Positions 23,856 through 32,331 of a stretch of DNA of 64,000 nt are shown here, in pieces. Made by a program: the position numbers and the translations under genes. The notes beneath the pieces are model-generated. The model ran no database searches and was not told where the DNA came from. It saw only the letters and a list, made by a program, of their open reading frames with translations. The DNA comes from Funiculus sociatus GB2-C1 (GTDB taxonomy: Bacteria; Cyanobacteriota; Cyanobacteriia; Cyanobacteriales; FACHB-T130). The DNA is taken from contig NZ_JAMPKJ010000009.1 in the NCBI RefSeq assembly GCF_039962115.1, forward strand, positions 62,001 to 126,000, in the 5' to 3' direction. Each line of letters opens with the position of its first letter. Positions within the stretch are counted from its first letter, which is position 1.

Positions 23856-24279
23856 ACGCTACACTCCTCATCTCACCAAAACGTTTGTGTTAGAAGCTTC
23901 CACATCGAAAAGCATCCCCGCAGTCGAGACTTGTTTTTCATAATGGTTGACTGATTAGCTGGCGCATTTCTATCAACCCGTCCCTACATCACTAAGCAAT
24001 AGGATAGTTAAGTTCGCGGAAGCTTCTTAGTCAAATAGCATACAGAAAAATTAGTGTTAAATACATGAAAAAGGGGAATATTGTCAAGCGGTGTGCGGGA
24101 AGTGAAGTTATTGGGTAGGCTCGTGTGGAGCAGGCAAGATGCCCGCCCTACAGTAGTTCAGGGCTTACGCACGTCAACACACTGTAGGGGCATGGCATTG
24201 CCATGCCCCTACGACAGAATCAGCCATTCACTAATTAACTGCGTAAGTCCTGTAGTTCAAGACACATTTTTTCCCAACT
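23856..24279. other. Spacer containing a miniature inverted-repeat element
   Basis: The 424-bp spacer separates the SH3 gene from the protease gene. It holds the 94-bp element at 24159-24252 and, just before it, GCAAGATGCCCGCCCTACAG, which looks like a fragment of another interspersed repeat. No gene is supported. Confidence 0.6.
24159..24252. mobile_element. 94-bp miniature inverted-repeat element (MITE-like) with target duplication
   Basis: The 13-bp ends CAGGGCTTACGCA (24159-24171) and TGCGTAAGTCCTG (24240-24252) are inverted copies with one mismatch. They are flanked by an identical TAGTT on both sides (24154-24158 and 24253-24257), a 5-bp target duplication. The centre holds the palindrome GTAGGGGCATGGC/GCCATGCCCCTAC. 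There is no transposase, so it needs one in trans. Confidence 0.85.
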
Positions 24280-25230
24280 TCAAAAATTCACCCGGACATC
24301 AGCCAAACGGCGATTCCGTCCCACCGTGAGAATTGCCGAAGCTGGACGACGAGCTAAGAAAGTTTGCAAGTCTTGAACTCCCCTAAGACGACGACCATTA
24401 ATAGCAATGATTCTGTCTCCGGGTCTGATTCCGATATTCGCAGCAGGCGAGCCTGGCTGTACCCCCAAAACTACCAGTGTCCCTGTATCTACAGTCACAC
24501 CCAAGCCACGAGTTGAAGGCACAGACGGACTTTGAGCGGTAGTAATCGGGGGAGCGGTTCGGTTACGGTTTTGTTGAATAAAATTTCTGGCAACTGTAGC
24601 ACTGGTAGCGAACCCAATCCCCGTATTGCCTCCGCCACCGGGACTGAGAATGGCTTTGTTGACACCGATGAGTTCGCCCCGTGAGTTAAGCAAAGGTCCT
24701 CCGGAATTGCCCGGATTAAGTGCTGCATCCGTTTGTAAGTCGCCATTGCGACCAACACGGCTTAAGATACCTGTTGTCAACGTTCCCGACAATCCAAAGG
24801 GGCTGCCAATAGCAAAGACGCGCTGACCGACTTGAATGCTTGCGGGATTGGACAGCTTGACACTGGGGAAGCGATCGCTCGTATTCAATCTTACTAGCGC
24901 TAAGTCATTCGGTCGGTCAGTAGCAATTACTTGCCCGGTATAGCGCTTGCCTGTAGTGGTACTGACGCTCACCACACCACCTCTGGCGCTGCGAATAACG
25001 TGATCGTTAGTTAAAACCAGCCCTTCTGGACTAACAATAGTGCCAGAACCGGAACCTCTCCCGGTACTGATAGTGACTACCGCCGGACTGACAGTGCGAT
25101 AAACATCAATGCTAGTTTGTTCTTCACCTTGAGCTTGGGCAAGAATCGTGGGAACGGGAACACTGCTCACGGCAGGCGTATTGAGCAAACAAAGGGAAGC
25201 AGCACACAACAACCAGCGCTCAGGTTTCAT
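24280..25230 (-). CDS. Trypsin-like serine protease with PDZ domain (HhoA/DegP family)
   Basis: This 316-residue envelope protease degrades or refolds damaged periplasmic and lumenal proteins. It has a signal peptide (first 33 residues, MKPERWLLCAASLCLLNTPA onward), the catalytic triad H77 in LTNDHVI, D109 in PNDLALVRL and S176 in NPGNSGGPL, and one PDZ domain from about 225 to the end (GVQPGSPAANIGIRPGD). This is the cyanobacterial HhoA/HhoB/HtrA layout. The frame is open further upstream into ruvC, but the signal peptide sets the ATG at 25230. The sequence between the two genes is about 100 bp. Confidence 0.92.
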   Translation of the reverse strand: MKPERWLLCAASLCLLNTPAVSSVPVPTILAQAQGEEQTSIDVYRTVSPAVVTISTGRGSGSGTIVSPEGLVLTNDHVIRSARGGVVSVSTTTGKRYTGQVIATDRPNDLALVRLNTSDRFPSVKLSNPASIQVGQRVFAIGSPFGLSGTLTTGILSRVGRNGDLQTDAALNPGNSGGPLLNSRGELIGVNKAILSPGGGGNTGIGFATSATVARNFIQQNRNRTAPPITTAQSPSVPSTRGLGVTVDTGTLVVLGVQPGSPAANIGIRPGDRIIAINGRRLRGVQDLQTFLARRPASAILTVGRNRRLADVRVNF

Positions 25231-25333
25231 GACACTCAAAGGTAAGTAGCCGAATTTAAGAGGGATGACTCCATAAGATTGATGACGCAAATAGGCTGAG
25301 CGTGTTTCCTTTGTACGGATGTGTAGATTGCGG

Positions 25334-25864
25334 CTACTGCCCATACCACGCTGTCAGCGCCACCGCAAGGGCATCTGCGGCATCGTCTGGCTTGGGAATA
25401 TAGTCTAAATTTAATTCCCGCGCTACGGCTTGCTGCACTTCTGACTTATCAGCATTACCCATGCCAGTAAGCCCCTGCTTAATCTGTGCTGGCGTAAATT
25501 CAACATAGGGGATACCGTGCTGGGCCAACACTAACACCATTATCCCCCGCGCTTGAGCCACCAAAATTGTGTTCCCCATCCGATAGAAGAACAATTTCTC
25601 AATCGCCACCAAATCGGGTTCCCACTGATCCAGCAAAGTGTGCAAATCGTCGTAAATTGTGCGGAGTCGTTCTCCCATCTCCGTTTTGGCGGAGGTTTGG
25701 ATAACACCAAAATCCAGCAATGTTGCTACTTCTGGCGCGGTTTTTACTGGGCGCTTGGCAGCAGGAAGATTCGCCACAGCTAAGCAGTCAGGTGGTTTGC
25801 AGAGAATTACGCCAAATCCTAATGTGGCAAGTCCAGGGTCTAATCCTAAAATTCGCTTTTCCAT
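25334..25864 (-). CDS. ruvC: Crossover junction endodeoxyribonuclease RuvC
   Basis: RuvC resolves Holliday junctions in recombination and repair. The 176-residue protein has the four acidic catalytic residues in conserved places: D8 in [14 protein letters not shown], Glu in VAIEKLFF, and two Asp in [13 protein letters not shown]. The N-terminal third holds a lineage-specific insert after ILCKPPDC (about 25-45), making it slightly longer than many homologues. It is on the minus strand just upstream of the protease gene, without an obvious terminator, so the two may be co-transcribed. Confidence 0.95.
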   Translation of the reverse strand: MEKRILGLDPGLATLGFGVILCKPPDCLAVANLPAAKRPVKTAPEVATLLDFGVIQTSAKTEMGERLRTIYDDLHTLLDQWEPDLVAIEKLFFYRMGNTILVAQARGIMVLVLAQHGIPYVEFTPAQIKQGLTGMGNADKSEVQQAVARELNLDYIPKPDDAADALAVALTAWYGQ

Positions 25865-26239
25865 TTAGCCAAGTTTACGGGATAAACCAAGCGAGCTGCC
25901 GCCTAAAATGGCGACTCAAGCTGACTTCTGATGCAATGTTTATATTAGCTCCCTCTAATTCCTGATTTTGCTGCTGAACGTCGCAAGCGTATCATAAGCT
26001 CAGTTAAAAATTTGGAGACAAACTTTATTAGTTTCGTATGTCACATCCCAAGAAGCTGCAAAAAATGTATTCTGATGGGCAAAGGCTCCCTGTTGCTCTT
26101 TAAAAGTGGCAACTTAGACACAAGTGTGCCAGTCCAATCAACTCGTAGAAGCGATTTATGGGAGCGTTCCTATTTCAGTGATTTTGCGCCCTTTCTCGTT
26201 AAAGTCGAATCTTGCCTTCGTGTTCCCCAGGAATCAGCA
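25865..26239 (+). other. Spacer between ruvC and the YvcK-like gene
   Basis: This 375-bp spacer carries the divergent promoters of ruvC and the YvcK-like gene. The YvcK frame is open back to 26012, but residues there are not protein-like and the ATG at 26240 has a better ribosome site. Confidence 0.45.
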
Positions 26240-27643
26240 ATGTCAAACGCTATTTTTAAACAAGCCTTACGCACCCTGAGACAAGAGTCGCACATCCCGT
26301 GGGGTTTGAACTCCAGAACTCCCCACCGAGTCAATAGCTGGTTTAAATGGTTGGCTCCCGGATTGTTGGTAAAACGTTGGTTGGTGATTAGTGCGGGTGG
26401 TGTGCTGCTAACCACTTTGGGTTTGGCAATTTGGGTGAAGCTGACACCGATTTTTTGGTTGATTCAGTTCATTGGGGAGCTACTGGAAACGATTACCACC
26501 ATCCTTCCTAACTATGTGTCTGGCCCGATTGCGATCGCTTTCGGGGTGTTTTTGATTTTTTTGGGGCAAACTCGCTCTATGGGAGCGATTACCTCGGTGC
26601 TGAAGCCCTCATCAGATGAACAACTGATTGATGTGCTGTTAGCTCATCGTAAACTGAACCGAGGTCCAAAAATTGTCGCAATTGGCGGCGGTACGGGGCT
26701 TTCTACTTTGCTTAGAGGATTGAAGCACTACAGCGCCAATATTACGGCTATTGTCACTGTGGCAGATGATGGCGGCTCTAGCGGTCGTCTGCGGCGGGAA
26801 ATTGGGGTGCTACCTCCTGGGGATATTCGCAACTGTATAGCGGCTTTGGCAGACCAGGAGAAGTTATTAACAGAACTGTTTCAATACCGCTTTAAGGCTG
26901 GGGATGGTTTAGTAGGTCACAGTTTTGGTAACTTGTTCTTAACGGCGATGAGCGATATTACTGGAGATTTGGAGAGAGCGATCGCTGCTAGTTCCCAAGT
27001 TTTAGCTGTGCGGGGACGGGTGTTACCAGCAACATTGAGTGATGTTCGTCTCTGGGCAGAATTAGAAGATGGGCGGCGGATTGAAGGAGAGTCCAGCATC
27101 ACGGAAGCGGGGGGTAAAATTAAAAAAATTGGTTGCATTCCCAGCAATCCCCCAGCCTTGCCCAAAGCTTTACAGGCAATTCATGAAGCCGATTATATTA
27201 TCATTGGCCCTGGTAGCCTTTATACCAGCGTGATCCCGAATTTGTTAGTACCGGAAATTGCCGCAGCGATCGCTCAAAAACAAGTTCCGATCATTTACGT
27301 CTGTAACATTATGACCCAGCCAGGGGAAACCCAAAGCTACACTGTCTCAGACCACATCCGCGCCATTGACGCTGCTTGCGGTCAACAATTATTTAACGCC
27401 GTCCTGGTACATAAAAAAGTTCCCTCTGCTCATACTCTGATTCGATATGCTCAGGAAAGTTCTCATCCGGTTTTTTTAGACAGAGAAGCTGTAGGAGAGT
27501 TGGGGCGAAGAATTGTTCTGGCGAATGTGATGGATGAGGATGAAGAAACAGGTTATGTAAGGCACGATCCTCAACGTCTAGCTAGGATTTTGCTGAGGTG
27601 GTATAGTCGCGCTCAAGGGATAGAGTTAGGAGTTGGAAGTTAG
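26240..27643 (+). CDS. YvcK/CofD-like gluconeogenesis factor with N-terminal membrane anchor
   Basis: The 467-residue protein begins with about 120 residues containing two hydrophobic helices ([20 protein letters not shown] and [14 protein letters not shown]). The YvcK-type domain follows: [51 protein letters not shown] and [12 protein letters not shown]. Family members bind UDP-GlcNAc-type sugars and affect cell shape and carbon flow; the membrane-anchored N-terminus is usual in cyanobacteria. The start is the ATG at 26240 with AGGA 7 nt upstream. The stop is 3 bp before tsaE, so the two genes form an operon. Confidence 0.9.
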   Translation: MSNAIFKQALRTLRQESHIPWGLNSRTPHRVNSWFKWLAPGLLVKRWLVISAGGVLLTTLGLAIWVKLTPIFWLIQFIGELLETITTILPNYVSGPIAIAFGVFLIFLGQTRSMGAITSVLKPSSDEQLIDVLLAHRKLNRGPKIVAIGGGTGLSTLLRGLKHYSANITAIVTVADDGGSSGRLRREIGVLPPGDIRNCIAALADQEKLLTELFQYRFKAGDGLVGHSFGNLFLTAMSDITGDLERAIAASSQVLAVRGRVLPATLSDVRLWAELEDGRRIEGESSITEAGGKIKKIGCIPSNPPALPKALQAIHEADYIIIGPGSLYTSVIPNLLVPEIAAAIAQKQVPIIYVCNIMTQPGETQSYTVSDHIRAIDAACGQQLFNAVLVHKKVPSAHTLIRYAQESSHPVFLDREAVGELGRRIVLANVMDEDEETGYVRHDPQRLARILLRWYSRAQGIELGVGS

Positions 27644-27646
27644 GAA

Positions 27647-28102
27647 TTGCAAGTAATTTCTCTACTAGATGCAACAGCTACGCGATCGCTGGGCGTAAAT
27701 CTTGGGCGATCGCTAAGTGCTGGTAGTACGATTTTGCTAGAAGGAGACTTGGGTGCTGGCAAAACTACTCTCGTTCAAGGCATTGGTGAAGGCTTGGGCA
27801 TTATCGATCCAATTGTTAGTCCCACCTTCACCTTAATTAACGAGTATCGAGAAGGACGCATTCCTCTGTATCACCTGGATTTATACCGCTTAGAACCTAC
27901 CGAAGTGACAGCGTTAAACTTGGAAACTTACTGGGAAGGCATTGAAGTCCCTTTGGGCATTGTCGCCATTGAATGGGCGGAACGTTTGCAGTATAAACCG
28001 TTAAACTTCTTGAGCATCCACTTAACTTATTCAGCTGATAATGGTCGTCAAGCTGAACTTGTCCCAGCAGGTGCATTTAATTTGGGGTCATTAAAGATTT
28101 AA
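27647..28102 (+). CDS. tsaE: tRNA threonylcarbamoyladenosine biosynthesis ATPase TsaE
   Basis: TsaE is the ATPase that supports the TsaB-TsaD complex during t6A formation on tRNA. The 151-residue protein has the P-loop LEGDLGAGKTTLVQG (about 32-46), SPTFTLINEY, LYHLDLYRL with the Walker B Asp, and IEWAERL. It appears to start at TTG 27647, as no ATG lies near and the N-terminus aligns with the family. The 3-bp gap to the YvcK-like gene suggests coupled translation. tsaC, another enzyme of the pathway, is at 1.2 kb. It is followed by inverted repeats. Confidence 0.92.
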   Translation: MQVISLLDATATRSLGVNLGRSLSAGSTILLEGDLGAGKTTLVQGIGEGLGIIDPIVSPTFTLINEYREGRIPLYHLDLYRLEPTEVTALNLETYWEGIEVPLGIVAIEWAERLQYKPLNFLSIHLTYSADNGRQAELVPAGAFNLGSLKI

Positions 28103-28120
28103 ACGCTCTAGGTAGCAAAG

Positions 28121-28156
28121 GTAAACGCAAAGAACTTTGCCTACCTTTGCGTTTAC
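28121..28156. terminator. Inverted repeat after tsaE, possible terminator
   Basis: GTAAACGCAAAG (28121-28132) and CTTTGCGTTTAC (28145-28156) are perfect 12-bp inverted copies, 19 bp past the tsaE stop. A T-rich stretch follows at 28159-28175, but not a clean T run. It could also be an interspersed repeat. Confidence 0.5.
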
Positions 28157-28176
28157 ATCTTGCCTTTTAAAAAATT

Positions 28177-28203
28177 ACACGGTAGGCATGATGCCTACCG
28201 TGT
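28177..28203. repeat. Perfect 27-bp palindrome
   Basis: ACACGGTAGGCAT, a single G, and the reverse complement of the arm form a palindrome with 13-bp arms. A second, 9-bp inverted repeat (AACTCTTGT/ACAAGAGTT, 28205-28245) follows. Both lie between tsaE and the dihydroorotase pseudogene. Confidence 0.7.
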
Positions 28204-28293
28204 CAACTCTTGTTGGATTATTATTTAACTATAATTACAAGAGTTTGTCAAGCCGTTTCTGCGAAAAAGATTGACTAATTTAAAAGTTAGAAA

Positions 28294-29618
28294 TTAGCAA
28301 AAACATAAAGCTTGACCGCGGACTTCTGTATTAAGTTTTCCTCGGTCGTAAACAACCTGACCGCCGACAATAGTCACACCAGTCCAGGCAGTGAGGTTCC
28401 ACCCTTACAAGGGGTTCCAACCACATTTGGTAAGTAATTCCTCGAGCAAAACAGGACGGTAACTGTTCAAATCAACAAAGATTAAATCGGCATCATAACC
28501 AGGAGAGATCGCGCCTTTTTTTTTGGGAATATTATAAGCTTGGGCTACAGCCGCAGACATCCAGTTAGAAACTTGGACAACACTACAACGTCCCTGCATA
28601 GCAGAAGTTAACATCAGCGGTAGAGATGTTTCAACACCAGGCATTCTCGAAGGAGTATTGGGGTAGACTTGGGCTTTTTCTTCCAAAGTCTGGAAAGCAT
28701 GATCGGTAGCGATAAAATCAATTACACCATTGAGAAGAGCTTGCCAGAGAACTTCGTTGTCATGAAGCGATCGCAAAGGCGGATTCACCTGCGCCAGTGT
28801 GCCAATTTTTTCATAAGCGCTAGTGTTTAGCAGCAAATGTTGCGGTGTTACTTCCGCAGTCACCCAACTCGGTTTATCCTGACGCAGTAACTGGGCTTCC
28901 TCAGCTGTAGACATATGCAAAATATGTAACCTTCGCTGGTATTTTTTAGAAAGATTTAACGCCAGTTGCGTAGCATTAAGGGCAGCTTGATTATCCTGAA
29001 TTTGGGAGTGGATTGCCGGATTGTTGATCCCGGCAAATTCCTGACGACGTTGATTAATTCGGGCTTGATCTTCAGCGTGAACCGCAATTAAGCGATCGCC
29101 TTGTGCAAAAATGGACTCCAGCGCCGTATCCTGTTCTACCAACAACTGACCGTGCATCGATCCCATAAAAATTGTAATTCCAGGAGTCGGATGCGCCTCT
29201 AAAAGATCCAGCAAAATTTCCGCCGTTGCCCCAATAAAAAAGCCATAATTAACTAAGCACTTTTCTTGCGCCCGCCGCAGCTTGTCATCCAAAGCCGCCT
29301 GCGTAGTTGTCAGAGGGCGAGTATTAGGCATCTCCAGAAATGACGTTACCCCTCCTGGGCACAAGTGCAACTCGCAGTAAACAAGTCTTCTTTGTGTTCC
29401 AACCCCGGTTCCCGGAAATGTACCTGCGGATCAAGAACTCCCGGCAACAAAGTCAGACCCGAACCGTCTATTTCTTTACCAGAGTCATCTCTTGGGATTT
29501 CTGACGCAACCTGGACAATTTCCCCGCCACGAGTTTCGACATCCCCAATTAAAAACTCACCATTGGGCAGAAGAATGTTAGCGTTGCGGATAAACAGAGG
29601 AGCATGGCAATCAGTGGT
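28294..29618 (-). pseudogene. Dihydroorotase (DHOase) pseudogene
   Basis: On the minus strand the sequence codes for a nearly complete dihydroorotase, the enzyme that closes carbamoyl-aspartate to dihydroorotate. It is broken in several places. Residues LFIRNANILLP and DPQVHFREPGLEHKEDL are read to about 29353, where a one-base loss shifts the frame into GGVTSFLEMPNTRP. Further on, a TAA (28405) sits where the family reads Phe-Glu-Gly-Trp, yet the frame continues to 28294 with a normal C-terminus. No ATG, GTG or TTG is in frame before LFIRNAN. The expected carboxylated Lys of KIFMGS is Thr (TIFMGS). The four lesions together argue for a true pseudogene rather than a sequencing error. Confidence 0.85.
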
Positions 29619-29859
29619 TTATGCAATCGTCAAGTGAGCGCGAAAAGTGTATGCTGTGCTTAGACTTTAGCGCAATAAGGCATTTTTTTACTGGAGCCGA
29701 GGAAATTACGGTAAACACGCCAGCCAAATATTTTTAATGATGGCAGGATGTATTTAGGCAAAATTTAGACAAAATATAGGTAGAAACATTGTTTTCCTTG
29801 ATATAAATCATTAGATGGGTAATCCGTTATATCCCTTTGCTTTGAGTGATTAACCGTTT

Positions 29860-30456
29860 ATGACTGACGTGCAGAATCAAGAACCAGACAGCAAAACCCA
29901 ACAACAAGTTGAAAATCCCTTTATAGAGGGAATTAAAACGATTGGGCTTAGCGCCATTTTAGCCTTTGGAATTCGCTCTTTTGTAGCAGAAGCACGCTAC
30001 ATCCCTTCCGGATCGATGCTACCAACGCTACAAATCAATGACCGTCTGATTATAGACAAGGTTAGTTACAAGTTTACCTCTCCAGAACGGGGAGACATTG
30101 TAGTATTTAATCCCACCGAAGCCCTAGAAAAGCAAAATTTCCACGATGCCTTCATTAAGCGGGTGATTGGTATACCGGGAGACAAGGTAGAGGTGAAAGG
30201 GGGACGAGTTTATGTCAACGATCAAGCCTTGCGGGAAAAATATATAGACGAACAGCCTAATTACCGTTATGGCCCAGTGAAGGTGCCACCTAACGCTTAT
30301 TTGGTACTTGGTGATAATCGCAACAACAGCTATGATAGCCATTACTGGGGTTTTGTCCCCCGCGACAAGATAATTGGTCGGGCGATAGTACGTTTCTGGC
30401 CTTTGAATCGCGCCGGAGAAGTGGATCAGTCTCCAGTTGATTCCTCGGATAAGTGA
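29860..30456 (+). CDS. lepB: Signal peptidase I
   Basis: LepB removes signal peptides from exported proteins at the membrane. The 198-residue protein has one N-terminal membrane helix ([16 protein letters not shown], about 28-43), the catalytic Ser52 in [11 protein letters not shown], and the general-base Lys100 in [11 protein letters not shown]. Box E ([19 protein letters not shown]) with conserved Gly-Asp-Asn lies near 150-160. The length matches the single-helix bacterial and plastid type. The ATG at 29860 follows an AT-rich promoter region; the gene runs against the dihydroorotase pseudogene. An array of short palindromes follows its stop. Confidence 0.95.
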   Translation: MTDVQNQEPDSKTQQQVENPFIEGIKTIGLSAILAFGIRSFVAEARYIPSGSMLPTLQINDRLIIDKVSYKFTSPERGDIVVFNPTEALEKQNFHDAFIKRVIGIPGDKVEVKGGRVYVNDQALREKYIDEQPNYRYGPVKVPPNAYLVLGDNRNNSYDSHYWGFVPRDKIIGRAIVRFWPLNRAGEVDQSPVDSSDK

Positions 30457-30483
30457 AAGGGCTAATGGCTAATGGCAAAAGTC

Positions 30484-30600
30484 AGCCCTGAACTTTAGTT
30501 CGGGCTAATAGCTAAAGTCATTTAATGACTGGGTAAATGTTTCAACCCGTTAAAACGGGTTTAAGTTTTAAGCCTAAAATTTATTTAAGGCTTTTGCCAG
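30484..30600. repeat. Cluster of short palindromes
   Basis: After lepB come AGCCCTGAACTTTAGTTCGGGCT (30484-30506), GTCATTTAATGAC (30517-30529) and AACCCGTT-AA-AACGGGTT (30544-30561), then TAAGCCTAAAATTTATTTAAGGCTTT. Each is self-complementary. Related AACCCGTTTTAA and GCTTTAAGCC pieces recur at 32110-32175, which marks an interspersed repeat family. Confidence 0.7.
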
Positions 30601-30638
30601 AAGCCTGAGGGCTAATTGTTCATTTATATTAGCTGTGA

Positions 30639-31901
30639 TTAGCCGTGACTCCAATTTTGGACGACGCGACCCTGCAACTGTTGACCTAGCCAGGGAGTGT
30701 TGAGTGAGAGGGATTTGAGGTTTTGCCTCTCGACTTTCCAAGTTAGTTGGGGGTCAAATAAAATAATTTCAGCGAGTTGACCAGCTGCGATCGCAGCTGG
30801 TTTTTGTTGTAAACACTGGGCGGGACGGGTACTCAAAACCCGCCACAGTTCTAAAGAACTCCAGTCGCCATTCTCGACCAGGATGTGCCAAAGTAGCGGC
30901 AAAGCTAACTCTAAACCAATCGCGCCTGCTGGTGCTTCGGCGAAGGCGACGGTTTTTTCTTCGTAAGTGTAGGGAGTGTGGTCAATAGCGATCGCATCAA
31001 GTACCCCACTCCGCACACCCTCAATTAATGCTGCTTGGTCAGATGGGTTGCCCAGAGGTGGTTCCAGACGTAAAGAAGGATTATAACTCCCCACATCCTC
31101 AGCATTCAGCAGCAAGTGCATCCAAGTGGTACTCGCCGTTATTGGCAAACCCCGCGCCTTAGCATCCTGAATTAGCTTAACGCTGCGACCTGTAGAAACG
31201 CGCATGATGTGGACGGTCGTGCCAGTGGATTCTACCACTTCCAACAAAGCAGCCAGAGCAGATGTTTCCGCGATCGCGGGATTTCCTGGCAAACCAAAAC
31301 GAATTGAAGCCGCACCTTCTCGCATCACCCCATTGGTAGAAAGATGGCGATCGCAAGCCCACAAAGCCACTGGTTTTCCTAGAGGCTGAAGATATTCCAA
31401 AATTCTTCGCAGCAGCGCCAAATTCGATATCGGCTTACCATCAGCAAAACCCACCACTCCAGCCGCTGCAAGTTCTGCCAACTCTGTCATTTGCTGGCCT
31501 TGCACACCCAAAGTTAAAGCACCCCAAAATCCAATTTTCGATTGTGGATTTCGGATTGTGGATTGTTGAAGATAAGCTAAACCAGCTGGGTTATCGATAG
31601 CTGGCAATGTGTCCGGCAAAATTGTCAACCGGGTAAAGCCTCCAGCCGCCCCCGCGGAAACAAGCGTTACTAAGGTTTCCCGTTCTTCAAACCCAGGTTC
31701 ACCGGAGTGGCTGTATAAATCCACCAGTCCTGGCCCCAGCACCAATCCACGACAATCCCGCACCGATGTTTCTGCGGGATTTGCAGAAATTTGAGTTTCG
31801 ATTGCTTTTATGTAACCATCCGCAATCAGAACATCGGCAATCTGGTCAGTTCCAGAAACAGGATCTATTACCCTTACTTGTTGAAGTAGTTCACTATTCA
31901 T
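30639..31901 (-). CDS. Dihydroorotase-like amidohydrolase with altered metal site
   Basis: The 420-residue protein aligns along its length with dihydroorotases, which act after PyrB in pyrimidine synthesis. The first metal-binding motif, normally D-x-H-x-H-x-R, reads DLYSHSGEP, so one His and the Arg are absent. Other parts of the barrel are kept: PIDNPAGLAYL, HIMRVSTGRSV, ITASTTWMHLLL and AIAIDHTPYTYEEK. This form may be catalytically impaired or act as a partner of PyrB; I recall similar forms in other cyanobacteria. A repeat-derived STIRNPQSKIG stretch (about residues 112-122) is inserted. The start at 31901 gives a typical N-terminus. Confidence 0.85.
   Translation of the reverse strand: MNSELLQQVRVIDPVSGTDQIADVLIADGYIKAIETQISANPAETSVRDCRGLVLGPGLVDLYSHSGEPGFEERETLVTLVSAGAAGGFTRLTILPDTLPAIDNPAGLAYLQQSTIRNPQSKIGFWGALTLGVQGQQMTELAELAAAGVVGFADGKPISNLALLRRILEYLQPLGKPVALWACDRHLSTNGVMREGAASIRFGLPGNPAIAETSALAALLEVVESTGTTVHIMRVSTGRSVKLIQDAKARGLPITASTTWMHLLLNAEDVGSYNPSLRLEPPLGNPSDQAALIEGVRSGVLDAIAIDHTPYTYEEKTVAFAEAPAGAIGLELALPLLWHILVENGDWSSLELWRVLSTRPAQCLQQKPAAIAAGQLAEIILFDPQLTWKVERQNLKSLSLNTPWLGQQLQGRVVQNWSHG
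31526..31567 (-). repeat. Repeat-like GGATT tract inside the dihydroorotase-like gene
   Basis: GGATTTCGGATTGTGGATTG and its neighbours form repeats of 7 to 10 bp. They encode the Ser-Thr-Ile-Arg-Asn-Pro-Gln-Ser segment and resemble the ATCCAAAATCC repeats seen in spacers of this window (for example 12090 and 17990). Confidence 0.7.
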
Positions 31902-32331
31902 ATATGAGTACCGAGGGCTAAGGACTGAGGACGTTGTTAATTCTGTTTGTTCTCAGCCCTCAGTCCTGAACTTCTCAGTTGTTTACAAACCACATCTTGC
32001 ACCAGTTGCAATAACCCGCCAGAGATTTTTCTGGCTAATAGCGAAAGTTTTCTTAAGACGAATGGCATTGACTTATGCCCTGAACTAAATCGGCAGACCC
32101 AAAGCTTGTAACCCGTTTTAAAGAGTTGAAAGACTTATTCAGTAAGCTTTCGCTTACTTTAGCTTTAAGCCGGAGATAAATTTCCTGGCTCAATTAAGCA
32201 CCATTCCTCTTAAGACGACTAAAGGCTTACCAGATAAAGATTTCAGTCTATTTTAATAGACTTTCGCGATTAGCCAGAAAATTTATTTTTAGGCTGGTTT
32301 TGAGGCTTATTGAGAATGGTGCAAGATTCAA
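31902..32331. repeat. Repeat-filled spacer with element 31994-32327
   Basis: Within this 430-bp spacer ATCTTGCACCA (31994-32004) and TGGTGCAAGAT (32317-32327) form perfect 11-bp inverted ends. Inside, TTTTCTGGCTAATAGCGAAAG (32027-32047) faces its inverted copy at 32261-32281 with one mismatch. A small hairpin AGTAAGC/GCTTACT lies at 32141-32158. At 31910-31970 the words AGGACTGAGG and CCTCAGTCC pair. No gene is present. Confidence 0.7.
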
